The position numbers and the translations under genes were made by a program. Positions 9,109 to 18,240 of a stretch of DNA of 64,000 nucleotides are shown here, one piece after another. Below the pieces are notes generated by a model. It was not told where the DNA came from and did not search any database. It saw nothing but the letters and a program-made list of their open reading frames with translations. Source of the stretch: Pricia antarctica (GTDB lineage: Bacteria; Bacteroidota; Bacteroidia; Flavobacteriales; Flavobacteriaceae); the NCBI GenBank assembly GCA_011050085.1, contig DRGL01000015.1:62001-126000 (forward strand), read 5' to 3'. Numbering within the stretch: position 1 is the stretch's first letter; every line of letters starts with the position of its first letter.

Positions 9109-9150
9109 TCAATAGAAAACAATAAACTAATATAAAGTTATTAGATAATA

Positions 9151-9176
9151 GGCATCCTGAAATAAGGATGCCTTTT
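9151..9176 (+). terminator. Rho-independent terminator after the second fasciclin gene
   Basis: GGCATCCT (9151-9158) pairs with AGGATGCC (9165-9172) around a GAAATA loop, and TTTT follows. The stem contains the same CATCC core as the terminator after the first copy, suggesting it was duplicated with the gene. Confidence 0.85.
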
Positions 9177-9310
9177 GCATTTAAATCATCAGTACATTTT
9201 CTTATCCCGTTCATCGGAATTAACAGTTTATCAAACAATTTTTAAAGCCTAATTCAGTTTTAGCCTGGTACGCATTAGTGTATTCATTGTAAACTAAGTT
9301 TCTCCAAACC

Positions 9311-9544
9311 ATGACAACTTATATAGCCCATTTCACGGCAAAACATCGTATCGTCGAAATTGAACAGCACTCTATTTTTATTTGGCAACAAGAGAGCGGT
9401 GAAATCGATGAGTCCCTTATATCCGATAAGATAAAGCGAGAGTCTGCGGTACATTTCTTTCGACTCGTTTCCGAAGAAAATCACGCTATCGATCAAGAAG
9501 ATATTTTGATAAACGTATCGAGAACCATGCCTTTTTCTGGGTAG
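9311..9544 (+). CDS. Small hypothetical protein (77 aa)
   Basis: ATG 9311 opens a 77-residue protein (MTTYIAHFTAKHRIVEIEQ...) without a signal peptide or membrane segment. It is acidic and reads like a folded cytoplasmic protein, with no family recognised. A weak -7-like box (TAAGTTTC) lies about 20 bases upstream. The opposite strand carries an overlapping frame that looks less protein-like. The gene is convergent with the antiporter gene. The coding call rests only on its composition and on its filling the gap between two transcription units. Confidence 0.5.
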   Translation: MTTYIAHFTAKHRIVEIEQHSIFIWQQESGEIDESLISDKIKRESAVHFFRLVSEENHAIDQEDILINVSRTMPFSG

Positions 9545-9605
9545 AACGCATTGTTTACCTCTCAGGCAGATATAGACAAATTAAATACAGATTTTTTACA
9601 AAATC

Positions 9606-11519
9606 TCAATCATCTACGTTTTCATCCCTGGTTCTTAATTCCTCGTCTGGTCGTTCAAGATCATCGTCATAGGAATCATCATTGCCAATAGATTTTTCAA
9701 CATCTATTGTCTTGCCTAAGTAGACTAGTTTAGAACCTTCTATGATGTCTTTAAATTCCGTACTGTAGGAAGAAATGACCTGTAGATCACCTGTAGGCGA
9801 TTTCAAAAGGATGGGTATCGTAAAATTTTCAGCCTTAATCATTTCGATTAGCCCTTCATAATGTTCTTCGTCTTTCAGTTCGATTTCGTGCATGGCCGGA
9901 TACCTTCTTGCGGTCTCGGTCATTTTGATATAATCGTCGGTATGGGAGAAGAGACCTGCTTTAGGATTGTTCTCGGGATCGTTCATCTCTTCCGCATTGA
10001 CAAGGCGAAAGGATCCGTTCTCACCAAATTGTTTTGTAAACTTTTCAATAGCGTATTTATTGATATCGGAGTTGCCGGTTAGGGCCATTAAATACCCGAT
10101 ATCATTTAATTCAATATTATCGGTCAAGCTATCGGAATAGATGTTGGCCGTCATGGCTTCCAAGCCTAATTTTTTAGCCTTGTTGACGTTGTTTTGATTA
10201 CTGTCGATCAAGACAACGTGGCGATTATTTCTATGGATATAATCAGCGATAAGGCGCGGTGCTTTCGATGCCCCTAGAATGAGGATCCCTTCCGATTTGG
10301 TCAAAAACACCCCAATCATTTTTGCAAAAAACCGAGCAGTTGTAGCGTTCAACAATACCGTGCCCAACACAATCATGAAAACAAGAGGGGTAATATATTC
10401 TGCACCTGGTTCACCCTTGAGAATCAATTTAGAACCAAAGAGTGATGCAATACCTGCCGCAACGATACCTCTTGGCCCTACCCATCCTATGAAGAGCTTT
10501 TCGTTCAATTTCAATTTAGAACCGTAGGTGCTAAGAAACACGCCCAAAGGCCTTATGATGAAAACGATAATACTAAATAAAATGACCGTATTCCAGTTAT
10601 AAATCAGTTCAAGATCTTGAAGGTTGATATTTGCCGCCAGTAATATAAAAAGTATCGAAATGAGCAATATGCTCAACGACTCCTTAAAATAAAGCAATTC
10701 TTTAAGGTTTGGCAGGTTAGAGTTGCCCATCACCATTCCCATAATTACCACAGCCAAAAGACCTGATTCGTGGGCAAAAGCATCTGAAACTACAAAGACC
10801 AACAGAACGGCCGAAAGGGAAGCCACATTTAGTAAGTAGTGGGGAATGAATTTTTTCTTTATTGAAAACATAAGGGCATGAGCGAACGTAAAGCCGAAAG
10901 CAAAACCGAACAATAATATTTTACCGAACTCAACAAAAGCTGTTTTGGTATAGGCCTGCCCCTCTCCAACACTAATGAACTCAAATACCAAAACCGCTAC
11001 CAAAGCCCCAATGGGATCAATTAGAATACCTTCCCACTTCAACACGGCGGAAACATCCTTTTTTAATGGAATATTTCTAAGAATAGGTGTTATTACTGTA
11101 GGGCCGGTTACGATAATTAATCCAGAGAAGAGAAACGAAATTTGCCAGCTGAGTCCAAAAAGGAAGTGGGCGGCCATTCCGGCGCCAAAAAACGTTACAA
11201 TAGAACCGATGGTAATCAATTTGGTGATTACCGGCCCAATGTTGGCGATTTCCCCACGCCTTAGCGTGAGCCCTCCTTCAAAAAGAATGATTCCAATGGC
11301 CAGAGACACAAAATAATAGAGGCTTTCACCAGGAAATAAACCCTTTGAACCCGTCCAAATGGGTTCTATTAATTTAGAACCATCTTCAGTATAGATGGTG
11401 GCAATAGGCCCAACCAAAAGACCTATTAAAATTAAGGGTAGAATAGCCGGCAACTTCAAGCGCCATGCCACCCATTGGGCAATGATTCCGAGTATAACTA
11501 TTCCAGCAATTTCAACCAT
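9606..11519 (-). CDS. CPA1-family cation:proton antiporter with C-terminal RCK (TrkA-N) domain
   Basis: The 637-residue protein starts at ATG 11519. Residues 1-395 form about a dozen hydrophobic segments with CPA1/NhaP signatures: FEGGLTLR, TGPTVITPILR and EGILIDPIGA. The Asp of the last motif is the expected ion-binding residue. GWVGPRGIVAAGIASLF is the conserved late-helix motif. Residues about 400-520 form a Rossmann-like RCK/TrkA-N domain (GILILGASKAPRLIADYI) expected to bind a nucleotide and gate transport, and a TrkA-C-like part follows. The C-terminus is a strongly acidic tail. The protein should exchange Na+ or K+ for protons across the inner membrane, in pH or salt homeostasis. It is a single-gene unit. 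Confidence 0.9.
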   Translation of the reverse strand: MVEIAGIVILGIIAQWVAWRLKLPAILPLILIGLLVGPIATIYTEDGSKLIEPIWTGSKGLFPGESLYYFVSLAIGIILFEGGLTLRRGEIANIGPVITKLITIGSIVTFFGAGMAAHFLFGLSWQISFLFSGLIIVTGPTVITPILRNIPLKKDVSAVLKWEGILIDPIGALVAVLVFEFISVGEGQAYTKTAFVEFGKILLFGFAFGFTFAHALMFSIKKKFIPHYLLNVASLSAVLLVFVVSDAFAHESGLLAVVIMGMVMGNSNLPNLKELLYFKESLSILLISILFILLAANINLQDLELIYNWNTVILFSIIVFIIRPLGVFLSTYGSKLKLNEKLFIGWVGPRGIVAAGIASLFGSKLILKGEPGAEYITPLVFMIVLGTVLLNATTARFFAKMIGVFLTKSEGILILGASKAPRLIADYIHRNNRHVVLIDSNQNNVNKAKKLGLEAMTANIYSDSLTDNIELNDIGYLMALTGNSDINKYAIEKFTKQFGENGSFRLVNAEEMNDPENNPKAGLFSHTDDYIKMTETARRYPAMHEIELKDEEHYEGLIEMIKAENFTIPILLKSPTGDLQVISSYSTEFKDIIEGSKLVYLGKTIDVEKSIGNDDSYDDDLERPDEELRTRDENVDD

Positions 11520-12144
11520 ACCTGCAAAATTTGCTGAAAATTACTCTTTTTATTTTAATAACAAATTTTGCAGTTAGTCTCCTACCAGTACGGTAAAAGG
11601 CAAATAATACATTTTTTTGTCACTTTGGCCTCTCATTCTTGAGCAAGATATATCCATTCATGAATTCAAAATTGATTTTATCTTATGTTTCTCCATTTCA
11701 ATCAATAGTGCCGTTTAGGCTTAAGCTACTAATTTATCCCTTTGCTTCGGAACATGCTTAATTCTATTGCTTTCGGAAATAAACGAGATAAAATAGGCTT
11801 AAATCGATATTGCTTTTAACGGGTTACAACCATTCGAGTTTAAAATAGAAGTCTGTATATTAATTTTTATAAAAATTTTCAAAATCACCACAGGTTTATT
11901 TATGCTGATACACTAAAGCTCGATTTTATAATAGAACACTCTTTTAACCCTGTCTAGATATGTCTTTTATAGGCTATTGCGACTTTCCCAATACTGTGAC
12001 AATAGGTACGTGGCTAAAGTTTTCGATTTTAATCTCGGGAGCGGTGGTCACCTTTATTTAGAGAGCCTTATACCATTATTACTATGGCATTTGGTATTTT
12101 CACAATGTTAATACTTTACGTAATTTGCGTTATTGATATTGAAA
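11520..12144. other. Intergenic region between divergent antiporter and hydrolase genes
   Basis: This is about 620 bases of AT-rich DNA with no plausible ORF, hairpin terminator or RNA gene. A TAATTTG sequence at 12121-12127 resembles a short -7 box for the hydrolase gene. Confidence 0.5.
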
Positions 12145-13050
12145 ATGAAACTATACCCCATAGAAACCGGAAATTTTAAACTTGACGGCGGAGCTATGTT
12201 CGGCGTGGTGCCCAAAACCATTTGGCAAAAAACCAACCCGGCAGACGAAAAAAACTTAATAGATATTGCCGCTCGTAGTCTTCTAATCGAAGATGGAAAT
12301 CGATTGATTTTGATCGATACCGGAATGGGTAATAAACAGTCGGATAAATTCTTTGGATATTATTACCGATGGGGCGATTTCACATTAGATGGTTCATTAG
12401 CGAAACATGGCTTTCATCGTGACGACATTACCGATGTATTTATGACCCATTTACACTTTGACCACTGCGGTGGAAGTATCCAGTGGAACGAAGACCGTAC
12501 CGGTTATGAACCTGCTTTTAAAAATGCCAACTTCTGGACGAACGACGCCCATTGGAAATGGGCAACGGAACCTAATGCGCGCGAAAAAGCTTCATTTTTA
12601 AAAGAGAACCTTCTGCCTATGCAAGAGAGCGGGCAGTTAAAATTTGTACCGCTGCCCTCTTTAATCGGAACCCATAGCAGCGAAAATGAAACCTTGGTCG
12701 ATTCGGAAAGATTCATAACGAAATCTGGGTTAGGTTTTGACATATTTTTGGCAGATGGCCATACCGATAAACAAATGCTGCCTTATGTCGATTACAAAGG
12801 TAAAAAGCTGGTTTTCGTGGCTGATTTAATACCTACTGTTGGCCATATACCATTGCCCTATGTTATAGGATATGACACTAGGCCCTTACTTACCCTATCT
12901 GAAAAGGAACTTTTCTTAAATGAAGCCGTAGAAAAAAAGTACTTTCTTTTTTTTGAACATGATGCGCACAACGAAATCTGCACGGTCAAAAATACCGAAA
13001 AGGGTGTACGGCTCGACAAGGTGTTCTCCTTTAATGAACTTTTTCAATGA
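12145..13050 (+). CDS. Metallo-beta-lactamase-fold hydrolase (lactonase-like)
   Basis: The start chosen is ATG 12145 (MKLYPIETGNFKLDGG); a TTG four codons upstream is less likely. The 301-residue protein has no signal peptide. It carries the binuclear zinc signature H102-x-H104-x-D106-H107 (THLHFDHCGG), with further candidate ligands in DGHT (D204, H206) and in a later EHDAHNE segment. Length and early strands (MFGVVPKTIW, LIDTGMGNKQ) match the cytoplasmic MBL hydrolase group that includes N-acyl-homoserine lactonases. That substrate is only a possibility. The gene is followed after 126 bases by an SMP-30-type lipoprotein gene in the same direction. Confidence 0.85.
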   Translation: MKLYPIETGNFKLDGGAMFGVVPKTIWQKTNPADEKNLIDIAARSLLIEDGNRLILIDTGMGNKQSDKFFGYYYRWGDFTLDGSLAKHGFHRDDITDVFMTHLHFDHCGGSIQWNEDRTGYEPAFKNANFWTNDAHWKWATEPNAREKASFLKENLLPMQESGQLKFVPLPSLIGTHSSENETLVDSERFITKSGLGFDIFLADGHTDKQMLPYVDYKGKKLVFVADLIPTVGHIPLPYVIGYDTRPLLTLSEKELFLNEAVEKKYFLFFEHDAHNEICTVKNTEKGVRLDKVFSFNELFQ

Positions 13051-13176
13051 AAAGGCACCAAGAGCTTTCGATAATCAGTTTTTTAAAATTCTACAATTAT
13101 ACACTTTCAATCTCGAATCATATTTAGGTAGAGTATCCTTGAATATTAAAATAACATCTAGCGAAAAATCGAAATT

Positions 13177-14049
13177 ATGAAGGTAAAAATACTATACGTT
13201 ATATTTTTAATCGGAATGGTATCCTCATGTAAATCATCAAAAGTAGATACTAAAGACCTCTTACCCGAAGGGACCTTTACAAAGGGTATTGAAGGGCCTG
13301 CGGTAGACTCGAAAGGTAATCTTTATGCGGTTAATTATCAGGAAGAAGGAACCATAGGAATCGTATACGAAAACGGTCAATCAGAAGTATTTGTAAGGCT
13401 TCAAGGCGAAAGTATCGGCAACGGCATCCGGTTTGATTCAAAGGGTGATATGTATATTGCAGATTATGTAGGCCATAATGTGTTGAAGGTCGAAAATGGC
13501 ACTCGAGAGGCAATGGTTTGGGCACATCAAAAAGATATGAGCCAGCCAAACGATCTGGCCATCTCCCCGAACGGAACCATTTACTTAAGTGATCCCAATT
13601 GGGAAGAAGGCACGGGTCGCCTTTGGATGGTCGACGCATCCAAAAAAATCATCCTTTTAGAAGATAACATGGGAACGACCAACGGTATAGAGGTTAGTCC
13701 CGATGGTAAACAACTCTATGTCAATGAATCGGTACAGCGCAAGGTTTGGCGCTACGACATTGATGTTGACGGGGGTATTTCCAACAAATCCCTATTCATG
13801 AGCTTCGATGATTTTGGTATGGACGGCATGCGTTGCGATTTGGCAGGGAATTTGTACATTACCCGCTATGACAAGGGTAGTATAGCAATACTATCTCCCG
13901 CTAAAAAAATCATAAAAGAAATACAATTGAAGGGTAAAAAGCCGTCAAATATTACCTTTGGCGGGCAAAACGGCAAAACTTGCTTTGTGACCATGGCCGA
14001 CCGCGGATGCTTTGAAACGTTTGAGGCCATTCATCCAGGTGCTTTTTAA
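13177..14049 (+). CDS. SMP-30/gluconolactonase-type beta-propeller lipoprotein
   Basis: ATG 13177 gives 290 residues. A lipoprotein signal (MKVKILYVIFLIGMVSSC) ends at Cys18 followed by KSSK. The mature protein is a six-bladed-propeller type with repeats such as EGPAVDSKGNLYAVN, NGIRFDSKGDMYIADY, NDLAISPNGTIYLSDP, NGIEVSPDGKQLYVNE and MDGMRCDLAGNLYIT. These carry the Asn/Asp metal-site residues of the SMP-30/gluconolactonase/LRE family. It is probably a periplasmic or surface lactonase or related hydrolase; the substrate is not evident. It lies between a lactonase-like MBL hydrolase and a secreted protease, and could be co-transcribed with either. Confidence 0.85.
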   Translation: MKVKILYVIFLIGMVSSCKSSKVDTKDLLPEGTFTKGIEGPAVDSKGNLYAVNYQEEGTIGIVYENGQSEVFVRLQGESIGNGIRFDSKGDMYIADYVGHNVLKVENGTREAMVWAHQKDMSQPNDLAISPNGTIYLSDPNWEEGTGRLWMVDASKKIILLEDNMGTTNGIEVSPDGKQLYVNESVQRKVWRYDIDVDGGISNKSLFMSFDDFGMDGMRCDLAGNLYITRYDKGSIAILSPAKKIIKEIQLKGKKPSNITFGGQNGKTCFVTMADRGCFETFEAIHPGAF

Positions 14050-14104
14050 GAGCATACTTAAACCTAAATGTTACAACACATACACTAAATAATTTCTATT
14101 GCAT

Positions 14105-15736
14105 ATGACACTACGAATTCCAAAAATCAGTATCGCCCTTGCAGGCTCTATTCTTTTCATGGGCTGCGGCGCTACCGCTTTGGTCTCTACACCCATTGAA
14201 AACATCGATAGTACTCCCCTAAAAATATCGGACCTCACCGATGCCGAAAAGAAACACTGGGGCCATTTAGACTTAGTTGCAGATACTATTCCAGGCATGA
14301 GTGTTGACAAAGCCTACTCCGAGATTATTAAAAATAAGAAAGGCGATAAAGTGATTGTTGCGGTCCTCGACTCGGGCATAGACCTTAAGCACGAAGATAT
14401 CGCAGAAGTGCTTTGGACCAACAAGGGCGAAAAACCCGGTAACAATAAAGACGATGACAATAACGGCTACATTGACGATATACACGGTTATAATTTTCTA
14501 GGTGATTCTTATAATGAACAGCTTGAGGCTGCCCGTATTGTTAAGTTAAAACTTGGAGATGCAGCGACACAAGCCAAGGCAAAGGCATTGGTCGACCAGA
14601 AATATGCAAAGGCACAACAAGAAATACAGCGGTATACCCAAATACAGCAGGTCGTAAAAGATGCGGATGCTGCAATCAAGAAACAACTTGGAAAGGATTC
14701 TTATACCCAAAAAGACCTTAGCGGCATTAAAACTGAAGATGCCGCCATGCAGCAAAATATAGGCATACTGACCCAAATGCTATCATACGGTGAAAGTATT
14801 GATTCCGTTATAGAACAAATGGGGCAAGCTGTTTCTTATTACAACGATCAAATCGAATATAATTATAATGTCGATTTTGATGGAAGAAAGGCAGTTGGTG
14901 ACGACCCTTATGACATTACGGACACAAAGTACGGAAATGGAAATCCGCAAAGTAGCTCAGAAGATGAGAGCCATGGCACCCATGTGGCCGGTATCATTGC
15001 CGCAAAACGGGGCAATGGAAAAGGTGTCGATGGGGTAGCAAATAATGTTGAAATTATGAGTATTCGCGCCGTTCCTAACGGCGATGAATATGATAAAGAT
15101 ATTGCTTTAGGAATTCGGTACGCGGTTGATAATGGGGCAAAGATAATCAACGGAAGTTTCGGAAAAGCCTTTTCACCCAATGCGGAATGGGTTTATGATG
15201 CCATAAAATATGCCGCCGCAAACGATGTGCTTTTCGTACATGCTGCAGGTAATGACGGTGTTGATCTTGATGACCCGACCAATACCAATTTCCCCAACGA
15301 CCAAACAAAAAATGGGCCTGAGATTTCAGATAATGTAATTACTGTAGGTGCTCTTAGCTCAGATTATGGGGGTGAGATGTTAGCCTCGTTTTCCAACTTT
15401 GGTAAAGTAAATGTAGATGTCTTTGCTCCTGGCGATGCCATTTACTCTTCAATGCCCGGTGACAATTATGAATTTCAGGGAGGCACCTCAATGGCCGCAC
15501 CGGCAGTTGCGGGAGTAGCCGCCTTAATACGGTCGTACTACCCAAAACTCACCGCCTCACAGGTCAAACACATTTTAATGGAATCTGGTTTGGCCCCACA
15601 GGCAAAAGTGGTATTGGGAGGTGATGCATCAAAAACGTCTAAATTTAACGACATTTCTACATCAGGAAATATTGTGAATGCTTACAATGCCCTAATTATG
15701 GCAAGTAAGGTTTCGGCAGGTGATATTACCTTGTAA
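14105..15736 (+). CDS. Subtilisin-family (S8) serine protease lipoprotein with large insertion
   Basis: ATG 14105 gives 543 residues; a TTG two codons upstream is ignored. The signal peptide ends at Cys21 (LFMGCGA), so this is a lipoprotein. The catalytic triad is Asp89 (VAVLDSGIDLKHEDI), His290 (SHGTHVAGIIA) and Ser462 (GGTSMAAPAVAG). The oxyanion Asn lies in HAAGNDG. About 200 residues separate Asp and His, where classic subtilisins have roughly 30-70. The extra segment (about 140-250) is helical and rich in Ala, Gln and Lys, probably a coiled coil. A calcium-like DDDNNGYIDD loop follows the Asp. No T9SS C-terminal domain is seen; membrane anchoring by lipid is expected. The protein probably degrades proteins in the periplasm or at the surface. 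It lies 53 bases before a secreted M1 peptidase gene, likely the same operon. Confidence 0.93.
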   Translation: MTLRIPKISIALAGSILFMGCGATALVSTPIENIDSTPLKISDLTDAEKKHWGHLDLVADTIPGMSVDKAYSEIIKNKKGDKVIVAVLDSGIDLKHEDIAEVLWTNKGEKPGNNKDDDNNGYIDDIHGYNFLGDSYNEQLEAARIVKLKLGDAATQAKAKALVDQKYAKAQQEIQRYTQIQQVVKDADAAIKKQLGKDSYTQKDLSGIKTEDAAMQQNIGILTQMLSYGESIDSVIEQMGQAVSYYNDQIEYNYNVDFDGRKAVGDDPYDITDTKYGNGNPQSSSEDESHGTHVAGIIAAKRGNGKGVDGVANNVEIMSIRAVPNGDEYDKDIALGIRYAVDNGAKIINGSFGKAFSPNAEWVYDAIKYAAANDVLFVHAAGNDGVDLDDPTNTNFPNDQTKNGPEISDNVITVGALSSDYGGEMLASFSNFGKVNVDVFAPGDAIYSSMPGDNYEFQGGTSMAAPAVAGVAALIRSYYPKLTASQVKHILMESGLAPQAKVVLGGDASKTSKFNDISTSGNIVNAYNALIMASKVSAGDITL

Positions 15737-15789
15737 GCAAGGGGTAGTCCATAATTTGCCTTAACATATCAATATTCAAAAAAAACACC

Positions 15790-17661
15790 ATGCAGAATAC
15801 TACATCACTGTTTGCCATCTTTTCTCTTCTTGCCTTTTACGTCCCGAGCGTTTCTACGGCGCAGAATAATACGTCGTATTGGCAGCAACACGTAGACTAC
15901 ACTATGGAGGTGGATATGAATGTCGAGAACTACCAATATACAGGTTCTCAAAAATTGGAGTATACCAATAATTCGCCCGATTCCCTATCGAGAGTTTACT
16001 ATCATCTTTTCTTCAATGCTTTTCAACCGGGAAGTGAGATGGATATGCGTTTGCAAAATATTAAAGATCCCGATGCCCGGATGACCACGGAGGACAAAAA
16101 AAGCAGAATAGCTACGCTATCTAATGAAGAAATGGGATTCTTACACCCTTCTTCCCTTTCCCAAGATGGCCAAAAGTTAGATTATAATGAAGAAGGAACC
16201 GTATTGGTCGTCAATTTAGCGAAACCGATACCTCCAGGAGGAAAGACTACTTTTGAAATGGCATTCGATGGTCAAGTACCCTTGCAAATTCGTCGTTCAG
16301 GACGAAACAGTGAAGAAGGTGTTGCCTTATCAATGAGCCAATGGTATCCGAAATTAGCGGAGTATGATTTTGAAGGATGGCATGCAGATCCCTATATAGC
16401 AAGGGAGTTTCAAGGTGTTTGGGGTGATTTCGATGTAAAATTGACCATCGATAAAAAATATGTTGTCGGTGGAACCGGATATTTACAGAATCCACAAGAA
16501 ATCGGTCATGGCTATGAAGCCCCGGGCACAAAAATCAAAAAGGAAAAAGGAAAAACCTTAACCTGGCATTTTAAGGCTCCCATGGTGCATGATTTTATGT
16601 GGGCCGCCGATCCTGAGTATCTCCATGATACTTTACAAGTAGAAAATGGGCCTATGCTACACTTTCTTTACAAAAATGATAAAGAGATTATTGAAAATTG
16701 GAAAAAGTTACAGCCTAAAACGGCAGAAATAATGCAATTTTTCAATAAAAATATCGGCGATTACCCTTATGAACAGTATTCGGTGGTACAAGGAGGAGAC
16801 GGTGGTATGGAATATGCCATGTCGACATTAATTACCGGTAAAAGAAAATTTGGTAGCCTCGTAGGCGTTACGGCCCACGAAATGGCACACTCTTGGTTTC
16901 AACACGTCTTGGCCACCAATGAATCAAAACACGAATGGATGGACGAAGGTTTCACGACCTTCATTTCTACCCTCGCCATGAACCAAATTATGGACGAGAA
17001 CAAGGATAATCCGTTTGAAGGCACTTACAAAGGTTACTACAGCTTGGTAAATTCCGGTCTGGAGCAGCCGCAAACTACACACGCCGACCGGTATGACAAC
17101 AATTATGCCTATAGCATTGCCGCTTATAGTAAGGGATCTATTTTTCTCTCTCAACTTGGGTATATTATAGGTCAGGATAAACTTATGCAGACCATAAAGA
17201 ACTATTATCGGGATTTCAAATTCAAACATCCTGTGCCTAATGATATTAAAAGGGAAGCTGAAAAAACTTCGGGTATGGAGCTTGATTGGTATCTAACTGA
17301 TTGGACCCAGACCACGAATACAATTGATTATGGTATAAAAGAAGTTGTAGCGGACAGTGGAAAAACAAAAGTAAATTTAGTTAGAAATGGCTTAATGCCT
17401 ATGCCTTTGGACATTTTGGTCGTTTACCAAGATGATACTAAAGAAACCTTTTACGCACCGCTTAGAATGATGCGCGGAGAAAAAGAAAACCCTTATCCTC
17501 AAATAAACCGAACAGTATTAAAAGATTGGCCTTGGGCTTTTCCAGATTATGATTTTACTATAGATAAACCTATTGAGAGCATAAAAGCTATTGTTATAGA
17601 TCCGTCTCAACTTATGGCCGATGTTAAGCAAGAAGATAACGTTTGGCAAAATGAACAATAA
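15790..17661 (+). CDS. Secreted M1-family zinc aminopeptidase
   Basis: ATG 15790 gives 623 residues with a signal peptide (MQNTTSLFAIFSLLAFYVPS, cleavage near VSTAQ). The N-terminal beta-saddle domain is followed by the gluzincin motif H363-E-M-A-H367 with the third zinc ligand Glu386 in KHEWMDEGF. The preceding exopeptidase signature is GGMEYAM, the family's GxMEN variant with Tyr-Ala in place of Asn. The helical C-terminus is shorter than in full M1 enzymes, as in other Bacteroidota members of about 600 residues. It should remove N-terminal residues from peptides in the periplasm. It follows the S8 protease gene closely, which suggests a joint role in peptide use or protein turnover. Confidence 0.93.
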   Translation: MQNTTSLFAIFSLLAFYVPSVSTAQNNTSYWQQHVDYTMEVDMNVENYQYTGSQKLEYTNNSPDSLSRVYYHLFFNAFQPGSEMDMRLQNIKDPDARMTTEDKKSRIATLSNEEMGFLHPSSLSQDGQKLDYNEEGTVLVVNLAKPIPPGGKTTFEMAFDGQVPLQIRRSGRNSEEGVALSMSQWYPKLAEYDFEGWHADPYIAREFQGVWGDFDVKLTIDKKYVVGGTGYLQNPQEIGHGYEAPGTKIKKEKGKTLTWHFKAPMVHDFMWAADPEYLHDTLQVENGPMLHFLYKNDKEIIENWKKLQPKTAEIMQFFNKNIGDYPYEQYSVVQGGDGGMEYAMSTLITGKRKFGSLVGVTAHEMAHSWFQHVLATNESKHEWMDEGFTTFISTLAMNQIMDENKDNPFEGTYKGYYSLVNSGLEQPQTTHADRYDNNYAYSIAAYSKGSIFLSQLGYIIGQDKLMQTIKNYYRDFKFKHPVPNDIKREAEKTSGMELDWYLTDWTQTTNTIDYGIKEVVADSGKTKVNLVRNGLMPMPLDILVVYQDDTKETFYAPLRMMRGEKENPYPQINRTVLKDWPWAFPDYDFTIDKPIESIKAIVIDPSQLMADVKQEDNVWQNEQ

Positions 17662-17800
17662 TCAAATTGACTTACTTAAAAATATAGCCAAAATTTAAGA
17701 TTGTCTCTAATTGCTGAGTGTTTATATTATAAAATTGAACGATTCCCTTTTACCTGAAATTTGGTTTTGTGGTCGAAGTACATCCTTGTGAAACAGCATA

Positions 17801-18178
17801 ATGAACTTTACGTATTCCAAAAAAGAGAAGCTCAAAAGCAGAAAGCTTATCGATAGCCTATTTGTAAAAGGCAAGTCCGTATCAAAATATCCCATTAAAC
17901 TTATATATCTTAAAACCGAAGTCCAGGAGAATGCTATTATACAGGCCGGGGTTGCGGTTCCAAAAAGGAATTTTAAAAGTGCAGTTAAGCGCAATCGCAT
18001 CAAGAGATTGCTCAGAGAAGCGTATCGACTGAACAAACATCAGGTTTTTAACAATAGCGAAGACGCTTTTGCGTTTCTATTTTTATACCTTGGAAAAGAG
18101 ATGCCCGACTTTGTCAACATTGATCGCGACATGAAAGCGGTTCTTTCTAAATTTCTTGAAAGAGAAAAACTATCGTAA
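17801..18178 (+). CDS. rnpA: Ribonuclease P protein component
   Basis: This 125-residue basic protein has the RnpA pattern: an N-terminal KKEKLKSRKLIDSLFVKGKS segment (starting from residue 7) and the RNR-like core AVKRNRIKRLLREAYR (about 62-77) that binds the P RNA. It assists 5' maturation of tRNAs. In Flavobacteriaceae, rnpA is commonly followed by an S41 protease gene rather than lying beside rpmH, and that order is seen here with a 62-base gap. Confidence 0.95.
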   Translation: MNFTYSKKEKLKSRKLIDSLFVKGKSVSKYPIKLIYLKTEVQENAIIQAGVAVPKRNFKSAVKRNRIKRLLREAYRLNKHQVFNNSEDAFAFLFLYLGKEMPDFVNIDRDMKAVLSKFLEREKLS

Positions 18179-18240
18179 AACGATTTTTGATTATAGAGGT
18201 ATACGGTACGCCATAACGTACCTCAAAAAAGTATTCTTTG

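Noticed and set aside
9284-9496. 70-codon minus-strand frame opposite the small gene at 9311
   Set aside because: The plus-strand frame has an ATG start, better composition and sensible spacing; both cannot be supported.
12953-13180. 75-codon plus-strand frame over the end of the MBL hydrolase gene
   Set aside because: It overlaps a well-supported gene and the start of the next one and has no recognisable features.
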